From positions 1-22,715 of the forward strand of contig DATAZV010000412.1 of the NCBI GenBank assembly GCA_036271855.1: a stretch of DNA of 22,715 bases, in the 5' to 3' direction. Of the stretch, positions 1 to 8,188 are shown piece by piece. This stretch comes from JAQGMJ01 sp036271855. GTDB lineage: Bacteria; Pseudomonadota; Gammaproteobacteria; Burkholderiales; JAEUOS01. Every line of letters begins with the position of its first letter. The stretch's first letter is position 1. A program made the position numbers and the translations under genes. The notes beneath the pieces were generated by a model. That model made no database searches, had not been told where the DNA came from, and saw only the letters and a program-made list of their open reading frames with translations.

Positions 1-1041
1 GGCCTGACGCACTCCGCCGGCTGCGGCATGGACTCCACCGGCGAAGGCATGGACGTGTTGCGCCGGACCATCGCCGGCTATGCGCGCCATCCGAATTTCG
101 CCGGCGTGCTGATCATCGGTTTAGGATGTGAAGCGAACCAGATGGGCGCGCTGATGATGGCCGAGCACCTCGCCGAGGGCACGCAGCTGCACACCATGAA
201 CATCCAGGATATCGGCGGCACGCGCAAATGCATCGCCTGGGGCATCGAGAAAGTGCAGGAGATGCTGGTGCACGCCAACCAGGTCAAGCGTGAGCCTTGC
301 CCGGCCAGCCACATCACTGTCGGCCTGCAGTGCGGCGGCTCGGATGGCTACTCCGGCATCACCGCCAATCCGGCGCTGGGCGCGGCGGTGGACCTGCTGG
401 TGGCGCACGGCGGCACCGCCATTCTCTCCGAGACCCCGGAAATCTACGGCGCCGAACATTTGCTGACGCGTCGCGCGGTCTCGCGCGAAGTTGGCGAGAA
501 GATCGTCGCCCGCATCAAGTGGTGGGAAGACTACTGCGAGCGCAACAAGGGCGAGATGAACAACAACCCTTCGCCCGGCAACAAGGCGGGGGGGCTCACC
601 ACCATCCTGGAAAAATCACTGGGCGCGGTGGCCAAGGGCGGCACCACCAACCTGGTGGATGTCTACGAATACGCGCAGCAGGTCGACAAGCACGGCTTTG
701 TCTACATGGACACGCCCGGCTACGACCCGGTCTCGGCCACCGGCCAGGTGGCGGGCGGCGCCAACCTGATCTGCTTCACCACCGGCCGCGGCTCGGCCTA
801 TGGCTGCATCCCTTCGCCGTCGATGAAGCTGGCGACCAACACGCCGCTGTACCTGAAGCAGACCGACGACATGGACATCAACTGCGGCGAAATCCTCGAC
901 GGCAGCGCCAATGTGCAGCAGCTCGGACAAAAGATTTTCCAGCGCATGCTGGAGATTGCCTCCGGCAGCAAATCCAAAAGCGAAGAGTGGGGCTACGGCC
1001 ACCTTGAGTTCGCGCCGTGGATCATCGGCGCCACGATGTAG
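1..1041 (+). CDS. UxaA/GarD-family dehydratase (altronate/galactarate dehydratase-like), 5' truncated
   Basis: The reading frame is open from the first base and begins in the conserved HSAGCGM segment, so the true start lies upstream; an ATG at 28 is internal. About 347 residues are visible. Family landmarks in order are HSAGCGM, GLGCEANQ, LQCGGSDGYSGITANPALG, SETPEIYGAEHLL, NPSPGNKAGGLTTILEKSLGA, a GYDPVSATGQVAGGANLI segment, GRGSAYGCIPSPSMKLATN and MDINCGEI. These match the large catalytic domain of altronate dehydratase (UxaA) and galactarate dehydratase (GarD), metal-dependent cytoplasmic enzymes that remove water from sugar acids. Some bacteria encode the small SAF-type N-terminal domain as a separate gene; whether that holds here lies outside the window. 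Substrate cannot be assigned. The gene ends at a strong bidirectional terminator. Confidence 0.9.
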   Translation, partial: GLTHSAGCGMDSTGEGMDVLRRTIAGYARHPNFAGVLIIGLGCEANQMGALMMAEHLAEGTQLHTMNIQDIGGTRKCIAWGIEKVQEMLVHANQVKREPCPASHITVGLQCGGSDGYSGITANPALGAAVDLLVAHGGTAILSETPEIYGAEHLLTRRAVSREVGEKIVARIKWWEDYCERNKGEMNNNPSPGNKAGGLTTILEKSLGAVAKGGTTNLVDVYEYAQQVDKHGFVYMDTPGYDPVSATGQVAGGANLICFTTGRGSAYGCIPSPSMKLATNTPLYLKQTDDMDINCGEILDGSANVQQLGQKIFQRMLEIASGSKSKSEEWGYGHLEFAPWIIGATM

Positions 1042-1101
1042 GAGTACGCAAAAATAGCGTCCGGTGCAGCGCGGCCAGACGTTTTTTCGTTGTGGTTTCC
1101 T

Positions 1102-1135
1102 AAAAAAATTGACCGGCTCTGCCGGCAATTTTTTT
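1102..1135. terminator. Bidirectional intrinsic terminator between convergent genes
   Basis: Seven A, TTG, a bulged A, then CCGG pair across a CTCTG loop with CCGG, CAA and seven T. On either strand this is a GC-topped stem followed by a U run. It sits between the dehydratase end (1041) and the end of the convergent EAL gene (1164), so it can stop both transcripts. Confidence 0.85.
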
Positions 1136-1147
1136 GATGCTTGAACC

Positions 1148-1175
1148 AGCCAAAAGTAGGTTTTTACTTTTGGCT
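1148..1175 (-). repeat. Hairpin at the 3' end of the EAL gene
   Basis: A perfect 11-bp inverted repeat, AGCCAAAAGTA and TACTTTTGGCT, with a 6-base loop. It overlaps the last codons and stop of the response regulator and lies just ahead of the intrinsic terminator on that strand. It probably protects the 3' end of the message or helps termination; this is inference from structure. Confidence 0.6.
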
Positions 1176-2354
1176 GCTCCAAGTTGTGTTCCAGTCCAGC
1201 ACCGCGTCGCCTGGCATCGGCCGGGCGATGAAGTAGCCTTGGGCAACGTCGCAGTCGAGTGACTTCAGCAGCGCCCATTCCTCGTCCTTCTCGATGCCCT
1301 CGGCCACCGCCTTCAGTCCCAGCTTGTGCGCCAGTTGCAGGCTGGATTCGAGGATCACCCGCAGGTTGGGGCGGTTGGTGGCGCCGGTGACGAAGGACTG
1401 GTCGATCTTCAGCTCAGTGAAGGGGATGCGCGAGAGTTGCTGCATCGATGAAAAGCCGGTGCCGTAGTCATCGATCGAAATACCGAAGCCGCGCATGCGC
1501 AGGCGCGCCAGGTTTTCCAGCACATAGGTGAGATTGGTGGTCACCAGGCTTTCGGTGACTTCCAGGGTGACGAGTTTGGGCGACACGCCCAGGCGCGCGG
1601 CGAGGCCGAAAATCACGTCGGCGACATTGGTCTGCCCCAGGTAGGCGAGGGAAAGATTGATCGCCACCTGGGTCACCAGGCCGCGCTCGGCCCAGGTCTT
1701 TTGCTGGGTGAAGCCGGTTTCGAGCATGCGCATGGTCAGCGCGTCGATCAGCCCGTTGCGCTCGGCCACATCGATGAAGGTGGCGGGCGCGAGCAGGCCC
1801 TTTTCCTTGTGACGCCAGCGCGCCAGCGCTTCCACGCCCGCGAGCTTGAGATTCTGGAACTCGACCTTGGGCTGGTAATAGGCGACGAATTCGTTTTCCG
1901 CCAGGCCGCGGCGGATGTCTTCGGGCGTGATCGAAGGCGGCACCACCTTGCGCGGGGTCGTGCCCGGCTTGTACCGCGAGAGCAGGTTGTAGAGCTTTTG
2001 CGCGGTCACCGGCTTTTCGATGGTGCCCAGCACGGTCAGCCCGTGGGCGCGCGCCATGCCCTCGACGGAAGCGATCAGCTGCGTTTCCAGGCCGGACTGC
2101 AGGATGACGGAAGTGACCAGCTGGTCTTCGGCGAGATGGCGGATGAACTGCACGCCGTCCATGCCCGGCATGTCGAGGTCGCACAGGGCCACATCCACCG
2201 GCCAGGGCGCGCCGCGGATTTTGTCCAGCGCCTCGCGGCCGTCCGCCGCCTCGATCACCTGGCGTACGCCAAGCTGGGCGAGGAAGGACAGCGCCACCTG
2301 CCGCTGGAAATCATGGTCCTCAACCACGATCAGTCCCAAATTGTGAAAATCCAT
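1164..2354 (-). CDS. Response regulator with EAL phosphodiesterase output (REC-EAL)
   Basis: An N-terminal receiver domain has the acidic pair E12-D13, phosphoacceptor D59 in CDLDMPGMDG, S87 and K114-P115. A C-terminal EAL domain carries E175-A-L, N233 in INLS, E265 and E268 in LEVTES, D295-D296 in DDYGTGFSS, K316 and E352. The metal and catalytic residues of active EAL enzymes are therefore all present, and a phosphorylation-controlled cyclic-di-GMP hydrolase similar in plan to VieA is likely, acting in the cytoplasm. ATG at 2354 was chosen; an in-frame GTG at 2360 would add two residues. No histidine kinase gene is adjacent, so the partner is unknown. A sigma70-like promoter lies about 150 bp upstream. 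Confidence 0.92.
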   Translation of the reverse strand: MDFHNLGLIVVEDHDFQRQVALSFLAQLGVRQVIEAADGREALDKIRGAPWPVDVALCDLDMPGMDGVQFIRHLAEDQLVTSVILQSGLETQLIASVEGMARAHGLTVLGTIEKPVTAQKLYNLLSRYKPGTTPRKVVPPSITPEDIRRGLAENEFVAYYQPKVEFQNLKLAGVEALARWRHKEKGLLAPATFIDVAERNGLIDALTMRMLETGFTQQKTWAERGLVTQVAINLSLAYLGQTNVADVIFGLAARLGVSPKLVTLEVTESLVTTNLTYVLENLARLRMRGFGISIDDYGTGFSSMQQLSRIPFTELKIDQSFVTGATNRPNLRVILESSLQLAHKLGLKAVAEGIEKDEEWALLKSLDCDVAQGYFIARPMPGDAVLDWNTTWSSQK

Positions 2355-2432
2355 CCCCACACCCGCTCTCGCCCGTAAAAGACATCACGCAAGAACGCCG
2401 ATTGCGCCCCTGCCCAGGTGAGCGTGCCATTC

Positions 2433-2454
2433 TCGCCGGCTCTCCAACCGGCGA
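2433..2454 (-). repeat. Hairpin in the leader of the EAL gene
   Basis: TCGCCGG and CCGGCGA form a 7-bp stem with an 8-base loop. It falls in the predicted untranslated leader of about 135 nt between the promoter at 2502-2529 and the start codon. The leader does not match the c-di-GMP riboswitch consensus as I remember it, so I make no riboswitch call. Confidence 0.4.
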
Positions 2455-2501
2455 CCCCCAAGGCCAGCCAAAGCCGGCCCCTCTCCCACACGGTCCAAAT
2501 C

Positions 2502-2529
2502 ATTATAGGCCGGGAGGAGAGGAGGTCAA
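2502..2529 (-). promoter_or_regulatory. Sigma70-type promoter for the REC-EAL gene
   Basis: On the minus strand the sequence reads TTGACC, 16 bases, TATAAT: a full-consensus -10 and a five-of-six -35. Transcription would begin near 2495 and give a leader of about 135-140 nt. No other gene reads this way between here and 2354. Confidence 0.7.
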
Positions 2530-2546
2530 TCGCCCATTCGAGCTAG

Positions 2547-2575
2547 TTGACAGGCGGGCGCCGCTCGGCTATAGG
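2547..2575 (+). promoter_or_regulatory. Possible sigma70 promoter reading antisense to the upstream gene
   Basis: A perfect TTGACA is followed after 17 bases by TATAGG on the plus strand. A transcript starting near 2582 would run into the 3' end of the minus-strand oxidoreductase gene, where no plus-strand gene is credible. It may drive a short antisense RNA or be a chance match. Confidence 0.3.
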
Positions 2576-2626
2576 CGGCAGGGGTAAGGGGCGTCGCGAG
2601 CGTCTTGCAGGTGCGGCGCAAATGCC

Positions 2627-3604
2627 TTAGTCGGGGACCAGAACCACCTTGCCGTGGGTTTGGCGATTGGCGAGATCACGCATCGCGCGCGGGGCGTCGG
2701 ACAATTTGTAGCGGTGTGAGATCACCGGCTTGATTTTGCCCTGCGCCAGCAGGCCGAACAGGTCTTCGAACACGGCTTTGACGGTTTCCGGCTCGCGCTT
2801 GGCGGTCTCGCCCCAGAACACGCCGATGGCCGAGGCCGATTTCAGCAGCAGCCGGTTCGCTGGCAGATTGGGGATGGTGCCGCCGGCGAAACCGACCACG
2901 ATCAGGCGCCCGCGCCAGGCCAGCACCCGCAGCGAGCCCTCGGCGATGCGGCCGCCGACCATGTCGATGATGATGTCGGCGCCCTGGCCGCCGGTCGCCT
3001 CCTTGACCTGCTCGATCCAGGCATCGCTGCCGTAGTCGAAAGCCGCATCGGCGCCATGCGCCTTGCACACCGCCAGTTTGTCCGGACTGCCGGCGGTGGC
3101 GAGGATGCGCCCGGCGCCCCATACCTTCGCCAACTGGATCGCCGCCAGGCCGACGCCGCCGGCGCCGGCATGCACCAGCACGGTTTCCCCGGGCTGCATG
3201 TGCCCGGCGCCGCGCAGGCAGGCATGCGCCGTCGGGTAGACGATAGGCAGGGCCGAGCCTTCGGCAAAATCCAGGTTGTCCGGAATCGGTGCGGCCGCGG
3301 CATCGCGCAGCAGCGCGTGGGTGGCATAGCCGCCGACACCGACGTTGCCGCAGACGCGCATTCCCGGGCTGAGCCGCGAATCGGGGCCGACGACCTCGAT
3401 TGTCCCGGCCACTTCGACCCCCGGGGTGAACGGGAAGGGCGGCTTTACCTGGTAGCGGCCCCCGATCATCAGCGTGTCGAGAAAATTCAGCGCCGCCGCC
3501 TCCACCTTGACCCGCACCTGGCCGGGACCCGGCTCGGGTGTGGGCGACTCCTCAAAACTCATCTGTTCTGGCTCACACCATTGTCTGACTACCCATGCCT
3601 TCAT
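2627..3604 (-). CDS. NADPH:quinone oxidoreductase-type zinc-free MDR oxidoreductase
   Basis: A 325-residue medium-chain dehydrogenase/reductase. The GroES-like half contains ALNFLDTLMIGGRY and PFPFTPGVEVAG; the Rossmann half has the nucleotide motif HAGAGGVGLAAIQLAK at about 145-160. The cysteine/histidine zinc ligands of alcohol dehydrogenases are absent, placing it with quinone oxidoreductases and enoyl reductases (QOR family), NAD(P)H-dependent cytoplasmic enzymes. The length is usual. The ATG at 3604 has a purine-rich GGAGAAGAG upstream. The gene is divergent from the liv operon across 208 bp. Its substrate cannot be told from sequence; an enoyl-thioester reductase role beside the beta-oxidation genes is speculative. 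Confidence 0.88.
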   Translation of the reverse strand: MKAWVVRQWCEPEQMSFEESPTPEPGPGQVRVKVEAAALNFLDTLMIGGRYQVKPPFPFTPGVEVAGTIEVVGPDSRLSPGMRVCGNVGVGGYATHALLRDAAAAPIPDNLDFAEGSALPIVYPTAHACLRGAGHMQPGETVLVHAGAGGVGLAAIQLAKVWGAGRILATAGSPDKLAVCKAHGADAAFDYGSDAWIEQVKEATGGQGADIIIDMVGGRIAEGSLRVLAWRGRLIVVGFAGGTIPNLPANRLLLKSASAIGVFWGETAKREPETVKAVFEDLFGLLAQGKIKPVISHRYKLSDAPRAMRDLANRQTHGKVVLVPD

Positions 3605-3646
3605 TGATCTCTTCTCCAGGGCTGCTCGGATTTCCCGCTGCGCCGC

Positions 3647-3675
3647 TTTACAGTTATTTGGGGCCTCTATATGCT
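3647..3675 (+). promoter_or_regulatory. Likely sigma70 promoter of the liv/beta-oxidation operon
   Basis: TTTACA (five of six) is followed after 17 bases by TATGCT (four of six), giving a start near 3682 and a leader of about 130 nt before the binding-protein gene. A weaker minus-strand element, TTGTGC-N15-TATAGA, overlaps it and could serve the divergent oxidoreductase, so the two promoters may compete. Confidence 0.5.
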
Positions 3676-3812
3676 ACGGCAAACTTGCACAATGCTGCCG
3701 CGCTTATCCACGGCATACACAGGCGTTCGGCAGAAACGCCATTGCAAGCGCAATCCGGGCAGCCGTTCGGCGGTCCGGCATGAAGATCATAAATAAGTTT
3801 TGAGGAGACAAC

Positions 3813-5066
3813 ATGCGCGCTTACAGATTTGCACCCCTCGCCATTGCCGCCGCCCTGGCCTGCAGCGCCGCGGCCCAGGCCCAGACCGTGAAAATCGGCT
3901 ACATCGACCCGCTCTCCGGCCCCTTCGCCAATGTCGGCGAGCAGGGCCTGAAGCACTTCCAGTACGTGATAGACGACATCAATGCCCGCAATCTCACCGG
4001 CGGGCCGAAGCTGGAAGTGGTGGCGCTGGACAACAAAGGCACGCCGCAGGAAAGCCTGAACCAGCTCAAGGTGGCGATCGACCGCGGCATCCGCATCGTC
4101 ACCCAGGGCAACGGCTCCGGCGCCGCCCTGGCGATCTCCGATGCAGTGGCGAAAAACAACGAGCGCAACCCGGCGCAGTCGGTGATTTATTTCAACTACG
4201 CGGCGGTGGACCCCGACCTCACCAACGGCAAGTGCAATTTCTGGCACTTCCGCTTCGACGCCAACAGCGAAATGAAGCTGGAGGCGATCACCGAGTACAT
4301 TAGAACCAAGCCGCAGGTGAAAAACGTCTACCTGATCAACCAGAACTACGCCCACGGCCAGCAGGTCTCGCGCATCGCCAAGGAATTCCTGGCACGCAAG
4401 CGCCCGGACATCAAGATCGTCGGCGACGACCTGCACCCCTTCGGCCAGGTGAAGGACTTCGCCCCCTACGTGGCGAAGATCAAGGCCTCCGGCGCCGACA
4501 CCGTGATCACCGGCAACTGGGGCAACGACATGTCGCTCTTGACCAAGGCGGCGAAGGACGCCGGCCTGAACGTCGATTTTTACACCTATTATGCGGGCGG
4601 GCTCGGCACGCCCACGGCGATGGGCGAGGCGGCGGCCGGCCACGTCAAGCAGATCAGCGAATGGCATTCCAACGTGGTGCCGAACAAGACCGAGAAATTC
4701 GCCAACGCCTTCCACGCCAAATATGGCCTGGACTACTACTACCTGCGTATCGGCACCGAGCTGTACATGCTGGCCGACGCCATCAAGCGCGCCAAGTCAG
4801 CCGACCCGCTGCGCATCGCCTACGCGCTCGAAGGTGCCAAGTACATGAGCGACACCGGCGAAGTCGAAATGCGCGCGCGCGACCATCAGCTGCTTACGCC
4901 GATGTATCTCTCCACCATCTACAAGGATGCGGCCAAGGGCGGTGACAAGGAAATCAGGCACGACGTCGAGAATACCGGCATGGGCTTCAAGACCGATGTG
5001 CGCTTCGAGCCGTATGTGATGGCGCGCCCCACCACCTGCGAGATGCAGCGGCCGCCGAAGCCTTAA
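3813..5066 (+). CDS. Periplasmic substrate-binding protein of a Liv/HAAT-type ABC transporter
   Basis: A 417-residue type I periplasmic binding protein. Residues 1-23 are a Sec signal peptide with probable cleavage after AQA, followed by VKIGYIDPLSGPFANVGEQG, the usual start of LivJ/LivK-like proteins. Later landmarks are GNGSGAALAISDAV, FRFDANSEMK, YLINQNYAHGQQ and GNWGNDMSLLTKAAKDAG. The family binds branched-chain amino acids, amides, aromatic acids or other carboxylates. The link to beta-oxidation genes favours a carboxylic acid here, which is inference. GAGGAG lies 5 bases before the ATG. The following terminator-like hairpin suggests it is made in excess over the membrane components. 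Confidence 0.92.
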   Translation: MRAYRFAPLAIAAALACSAAAQAQTVKIGYIDPLSGPFANVGEQGLKHFQYVIDDINARNLTGGPKLEVVALDNKGTPQESLNQLKVAIDRGIRIVTQGNGSGAALAISDAVAKNNERNPAQSVIYFNYAAVDPDLTNGKCNFWHFRFDANSEMKLEAITEYIRTKPQVKNVYLINQNYAHGQQVSRIAKEFLARKRPDIKIVGDDLHPFGQVKDFAPYVAKIKASGADTVITGNWGNDMSLLTKAAKDAGLNVDFYTYYAGGLGTPTAMGEAAAGHVKQISEWHSNVVPNKTEKFANAFHAKYGLDYYYLRIGTELYMLADAIKRAKSADPLRIAYALEGAKYMSDTGEVEMRARDHQLLTPMYLSTIYKDAAKGGDKEIRHDVENTGMGFKTDVRFEPYVMARPTTCEMQRPPKP

Positions 5067-5093
5067 CACCGGCCCCGTGCGAGGGCAAAGCGG

Positions 5094-5122
5094 AGAGGGG
5101 CGCGGCATGCGCCCCTCTTTTT
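5094..5122 (+). terminator. Intercistronic terminator-like hairpin after the binding-protein gene
   Basis: AGAGGGGCGC and GCGCCCCTCT form a perfect 10-bp stem with a GGCAT loop, followed by five T. It has the form of a Rho-independent terminator but lies inside the transporter operon, 28 bp after the binding-protein stop and 42 bp before livH. Partial termination here would lower expression of the downstream genes. Confidence 0.75.
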
Positions 5123-5163
5123 GCCCGTTTTAGGCAATTCACGAGAAAGAGGAAGCCCGCGTC

Positions 5164-6111
5164 TTGGAATTTTTCCTGATCTCGCTGCTCAACGGCATCT
5201 CCTACGGGCTGCTGCTGTTCATGCTTTCCTCGGGCCTGACCCTGATTTTCAGCATGATGGGCGTGCTCAATTTTGCCCATGCCAGTTTCTACATGCTGGG
5301 GGCGTATTTCGCCTACCAGGTGAGCCGGGAATTCGGCTTCTGGTGGGCGCTGCTGGCCGCGCCCCTGCTGGTCGGCATCCTTGGGGCCCTGGTGGAGCGT
5401 TTCATGCTGCGCCGCGTACATCGGCACGGCCATGTGCCGGAACTGCTGCTGACCTTCGGCCTGGCCTACCTGGTCGAGGAATTCGTCCACCTCGCCTGGG
5501 GCCGCTCGGCGGTGGACTACAAGGTGCCGGCGGCGCTGGACCATCCGCTATTCACCCTTTACGGCACCACCTTTCCGGCGTATCGCGGGTTCATGATGGC
5601 AGTGGCGCTGTTCATGCTGCTGGCGCTCTACCTGCTGCTGAAAAAGACCCGCATCGGCCTGGTGATCCAGGCCTCGCTCACCCATCCCGGCATGGTCGAG
5701 GCGCTCGGGCACAACGTGCCGCGGGTGTTCATGGGCGTGTTCGGCGGCGGCTGCGCGCTCGCCGGGCTGGCGGGGGTGATCGGCGGCAATCAGTTCGTCA
5801 CCGAGCCGGGCATGGCGGCGGCGGTGGGCTCGATCATTTTTGTCGTCGCCGTGGTCGGCGGCATGGGTTCGCTCGCCGGCGCCTTCATTGCCTCGCTGCT
5901 GATCGGCGTGATCCAGACCTTCGCGGTGGCGCTGGATTATTCGCTGGTGAATCTGGCCGGTGCGATCGGCTGGCAGATCACGCCGCAGGCGCCGCTGTAC
6001 GTGGTGTGGAAACTCACCATCGCGCAAGTGGCGCCGATCCTGCCCTTCCTGTTCCTGGTGCTGATCCTGATCTTCAGGCCGCGCGGCCTGATGGGCACGC
6101 GGGAGGGCTGA
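5164..6111 (+). CDS. livH: LivH-type branched-chain/carboxylate ABC transporter permease
   Basis: A 315-residue, highly hydrophobic inner-membrane protein beginning EFFLISLLNGISYGLLLFML, with SSGLTLIFSMMGVLNFAHAS and the late VVGGMGSLAGAFIASLLIG segment, all typical of LivH. The start is TTG at 5164, supported by AAAGAGGA ten bases upstream and by the family's usual N-terminus; no ATG fits. It ends RPRGLMGTREG, the standard LivH C-terminal pattern. Its stop overlaps the livM start by one base (TGATG), implying translational coupling. It should pair with LivM to form the translocation path. Confidence 0.92.
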   Translation: MEFFLISLLNGISYGLLLFMLSSGLTLIFSMMGVLNFAHASFYMLGAYFAYQVSREFGFWWALLAAPLLVGILGALVERFMLRRVHRHGHVPELLLTFGLAYLVEEFVHLAWGRSAVDYKVPAALDHPLFTLYGTTFPAYRGFMMAVALFMLLALYLLLKKTRIGLVIQASLTHPGMVEALGHNVPRVFMGVFGGGCALAGLAGVIGGNQFVTEPGMAAAVGSIIFVVAVVGGMGSLAGAFIASLLIGVIQTFAVALDYSLVNLAGAIGWQITPQAPLYVVWKLTIAQVAPILPFLFLVLILIFRPRGLMGTREG

Positions 6112-7385
6112 TGGGCGCCATCGCCGCTTCCCATCGCGCGCGCCTGCTCTGGTGGGGCGGCTTTGCCGTGCTGCTGGTGGTGCTGCCGCTGCTGTTCCAT
6201 CAAGGCTTCGCGCTCACGCTGTTGTGCCAGATCGGCACCATCATGATCTTCGCCCTCTCGTACAACATGCTGCTGGGGCAGGCCGGCATGCTTTCCTTCG
6301 GCCACGCGGTGTACGCTGGCCTGGGGGCCTACATCGCCATTCACACGCTCAATTTCATCGGCAAGGGCACCATCGTGTTCCCGGTCACCCTGCTGCCGCT
6401 GGTCGGCGGCCTGGCGGGGGCGTTTTTCGGTGTGCTGTTCGGCTACGTCACCACCAGGAAATCAGGCACGCCCTTCGCCATGATTACGCTGGGCATCGGC
6501 GAGCTGGTGGCCTCGATGGCGCTGATGTTCCCGGACTTTTTCGGCGGCGAGGGCGGCATCTCGACCAACCGCATCGCCGGCAAACCGCTGCTCGGTTTCA
6601 TCACCTACGGCCCGCAGATCCAGGTCTACTACCTGGTAGCTGTATGGCTGTTCGTCTGTACCGCCGCGATGTATGCCTATACGCAGACGCCGCTGGGGCG
6701 CATCGCCAACGCTGTACGCGACAACCCGGAGCGTGCCGAATTCATCGGCTACGAGACGCAGCGGGTGCGCTATCTGGTGTTGATCATTTCCGGATTTTTT
6801 GCCGGTGTGGCAGGAGGCTTGAGTGCGATCAATTTCGAAATCGTCAGCGCGGAAAACGTCAGCGCAATCCGCTCCGGCACTGTGCTGTTGTTCACCTATA
6901 TCGGCGGCGTCGGCTTCTTTTTCGGCCCGATGATCGGCTCCGTCCTGCTCGGCCTGTTCGTCGTCGTGCTTTCCACCATCACCAACGCCTGGCTGTTGTA
7001 TCTCGGCCTGTTTTTCGTCCTTGTCGTCATGTATTGCCCGGGCGGCATTGCCGGGCTGATCATGCTGCAGGCGCCGCTGGTGCGTGCGGGCCGCCTGCGC
7101 GCCATGCTGCCGGCCTACGCGCTGGCCGCGCTTGCCGGCGTGGTGCTGCTGGCCGGGCTGATCCTGGCGGTGGAAATGCTTTACTACCATGCACTGGAGG
7201 CGGACAACACCGGCCCGGTGATGCATCTGCTGGGCATGCAGGTCAACGTATTGAGCGTGCCGCCCTGGGCCGTGGTCGCCGTTCTCGCGGTGGCGGGCTT
7301 CGCGCTGCTGCTGGCGGCGCGCCGCGCGGTGACGTTGCGCTGGGACCGGGTGATGAGTGAACTGGCTGCCGGAGCGTCGCCATGA
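6111..7385 (+). CDS. livM: LivM-type ABC transporter permease with C-terminal extension
   Basis: A 424-residue inner-membrane permease. The core (about 1-320) has ALSYNMLLGQAGMLSFGHA, FAMITLGIGELVASM, FFGGEGGISTNR, GRIANAVRDNPERAEFIGY and a late CPGGIAGLI segment, all LivM hallmarks; the RDNPERAEFIGY loop is the EAA-like contact with the ATPases. About 100 further residues hold two extra hydrophobic segments separated by a polar loop, which ordinary LivM proteins of roughly 320-350 residues lack. The start overlaps the livH stop by one base; the stop overlaps livG by four bases (ATGA). Confidence 0.9.
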   Translation: MGAIAASHRARLLWWGGFAVLLVVLPLLFHQGFALTLLCQIGTIMIFALSYNMLLGQAGMLSFGHAVYAGLGAYIAIHTLNFIGKGTIVFPVTLLPLVGGLAGAFFGVLFGYVTTRKSGTPFAMITLGIGELVASMALMFPDFFGGEGGISTNRIAGKPLLGFITYGPQIQVYYLVAVWLFVCTAAMYAYTQTPLGRIANAVRDNPERAEFIGYETQRVRYLVLIISGFFAGVAGGLSAINFEIVSAENVSAIRSGTVLLFTYIGGVGFFFGPMIGSVLLGLFVVVLSTITNAWLLYLGLFFVLVVMYCPGGIAGLIMLQAPLVRAGRLRAMLPAYALAALAGVVLLAGLILAVEMLYYHALEADNTGPVMHLLGMQVNVLSVPPWAVVAVLAVAGFALLLAARRAVTLRWDRVMSELAAGASP

Positions 7386-8188
7386 GCGCGCCCCTGGCCC
7401 TGGAGCTGGCGGGGGTGCGCAAGTCTTTCGGCAAGACCGCGATCATCCGCGGCGTCGACCTGCAGATTGCGCCGGGCGAGCGCCACGCCATCATCGGCCC
7501 CAATGGCGCCGGCAAGTCAACCCTGTTCAACCTCGTCAGCGGCCGCTTCGGCCTGAGCGCCGGCCATATCCGCCTCAACGGCGAGGACGTCACCGGCCTC
7601 AAGCCCTTCGAGATCAATCGCAAGGGCTTGTCGCGCAGCTTCCAGATCACCAATATTTTCCACAACCTGACGGTGTTCGAAAACGTGCGCTGCGCCGTGC
7701 TCTGGGCGCTGGGCTATAGGTATTCGTTCTGGCACCGCCTCTCCCGCCTTGCCGACGCGCGCGCGCGCGCCGATGAAATCATCGACATGATCGGCCTGAA
7801 TGCCCGCCGCGAAGTGCGCGCGGGTCTCCTGACTTACGCGGAGCAGCGTGCGTTGGAGATCGGCATCACCATCGCCGGCGGGGCGCAGGTGATCCTGCTG
7901 GATGAGCCGACCGCCGGCATGAGCCGTTCGGAATCGGACCGTGCCGTCGAGCTGATCCACAAGGTGAGCGCCGGCAAGACCCTGGTGATGGTGGAGCACG
8001 ACATGAGCGTGGTATTCGGCCTGGCCGACCGAATTTCGGTGCTGGTCTATGGCGAGATCATTGCAACTGACGTGCCGCAGAATATCCGCGCCAACCCGGC
8101 GGTGCAGGAAGCCTACCTCGGCACCTCGGTCAGCCACGACGATGACGAAAGCGGCGACACCGGCAATGCGGGAGGCGGCGATGCTTGA
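7382..8188 (+). CDS. livG: LivG-type ABC transporter ATP-binding protein
   Basis: A 268-residue nucleotide-binding subunit. Walker A is GPNGAGKST (39-47, canonical K45), Walker B ends VILLDEPTAG with the catalytic glutamate, and VEHDM gives the H-loop histidine. The signature motif reads LTYAEQR (150-156), with Ala153 where LivG proteins usually have glycine (E. coli LAYGQQR, from memory). The C-terminus ends in an acidic, Gly-rich tail. The start overlaps livM by ATGA, and the gene overlaps livF by eight bases, so all four transporter genes are probably coupled. A 15-base alternating CG run (7756-7770) encodes an Ala-Arg repeat. Confidence 0.92.
   Translation: MSAPLALELAGVRKSFGKTAIIRGVDLQIAPGERHAIIGPNGAGKSTLFNLVSGRFGLSAGHIRLNGEDVTGLKPFEINRKGLSRSFQITNIFHNLTVFENVRCAVLWALGYRYSFWHRLSRLADARARADEIIDMIGLNARREVRAGLLTYAEQRALEIGITIAGGAQVILLDEPTAGMSRSESDRAVELIHKVSAGKTLVMVEHDMSVVFGLADRISVLVYGEIIATDVPQNIRANPAVQEAYLGTSVSHDDDESGDTGNAGGGDA

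Noticed and set aside
2361..2495. Possible c-di-GMP riboswitch in the leader of the EAL gene
   Set aside because: A hairpin is present, but I could not find the conserved core of the known c-di-GMP riboswitch classes.
2402..2587. 61-codon plus-strand open frame in the gap upstream of the EAL gene
   Set aside because: It has no ribosome site or recognisable product and overlaps the better supported minus-strand promoter and leader.
5121..6110. Upstream extension of the livM frame across livH
   Set aside because: The extra part is a shadow of livH; LivM family similarity starts at the ATG at 6111.
7756..7770. Alternating CG run in livG as a possible Z-DNA or regulatory element
   Set aside because: It encodes an ordinary Ala-Arg stretch in frame and is expected in GC-rich codon usage; no further sign of function.
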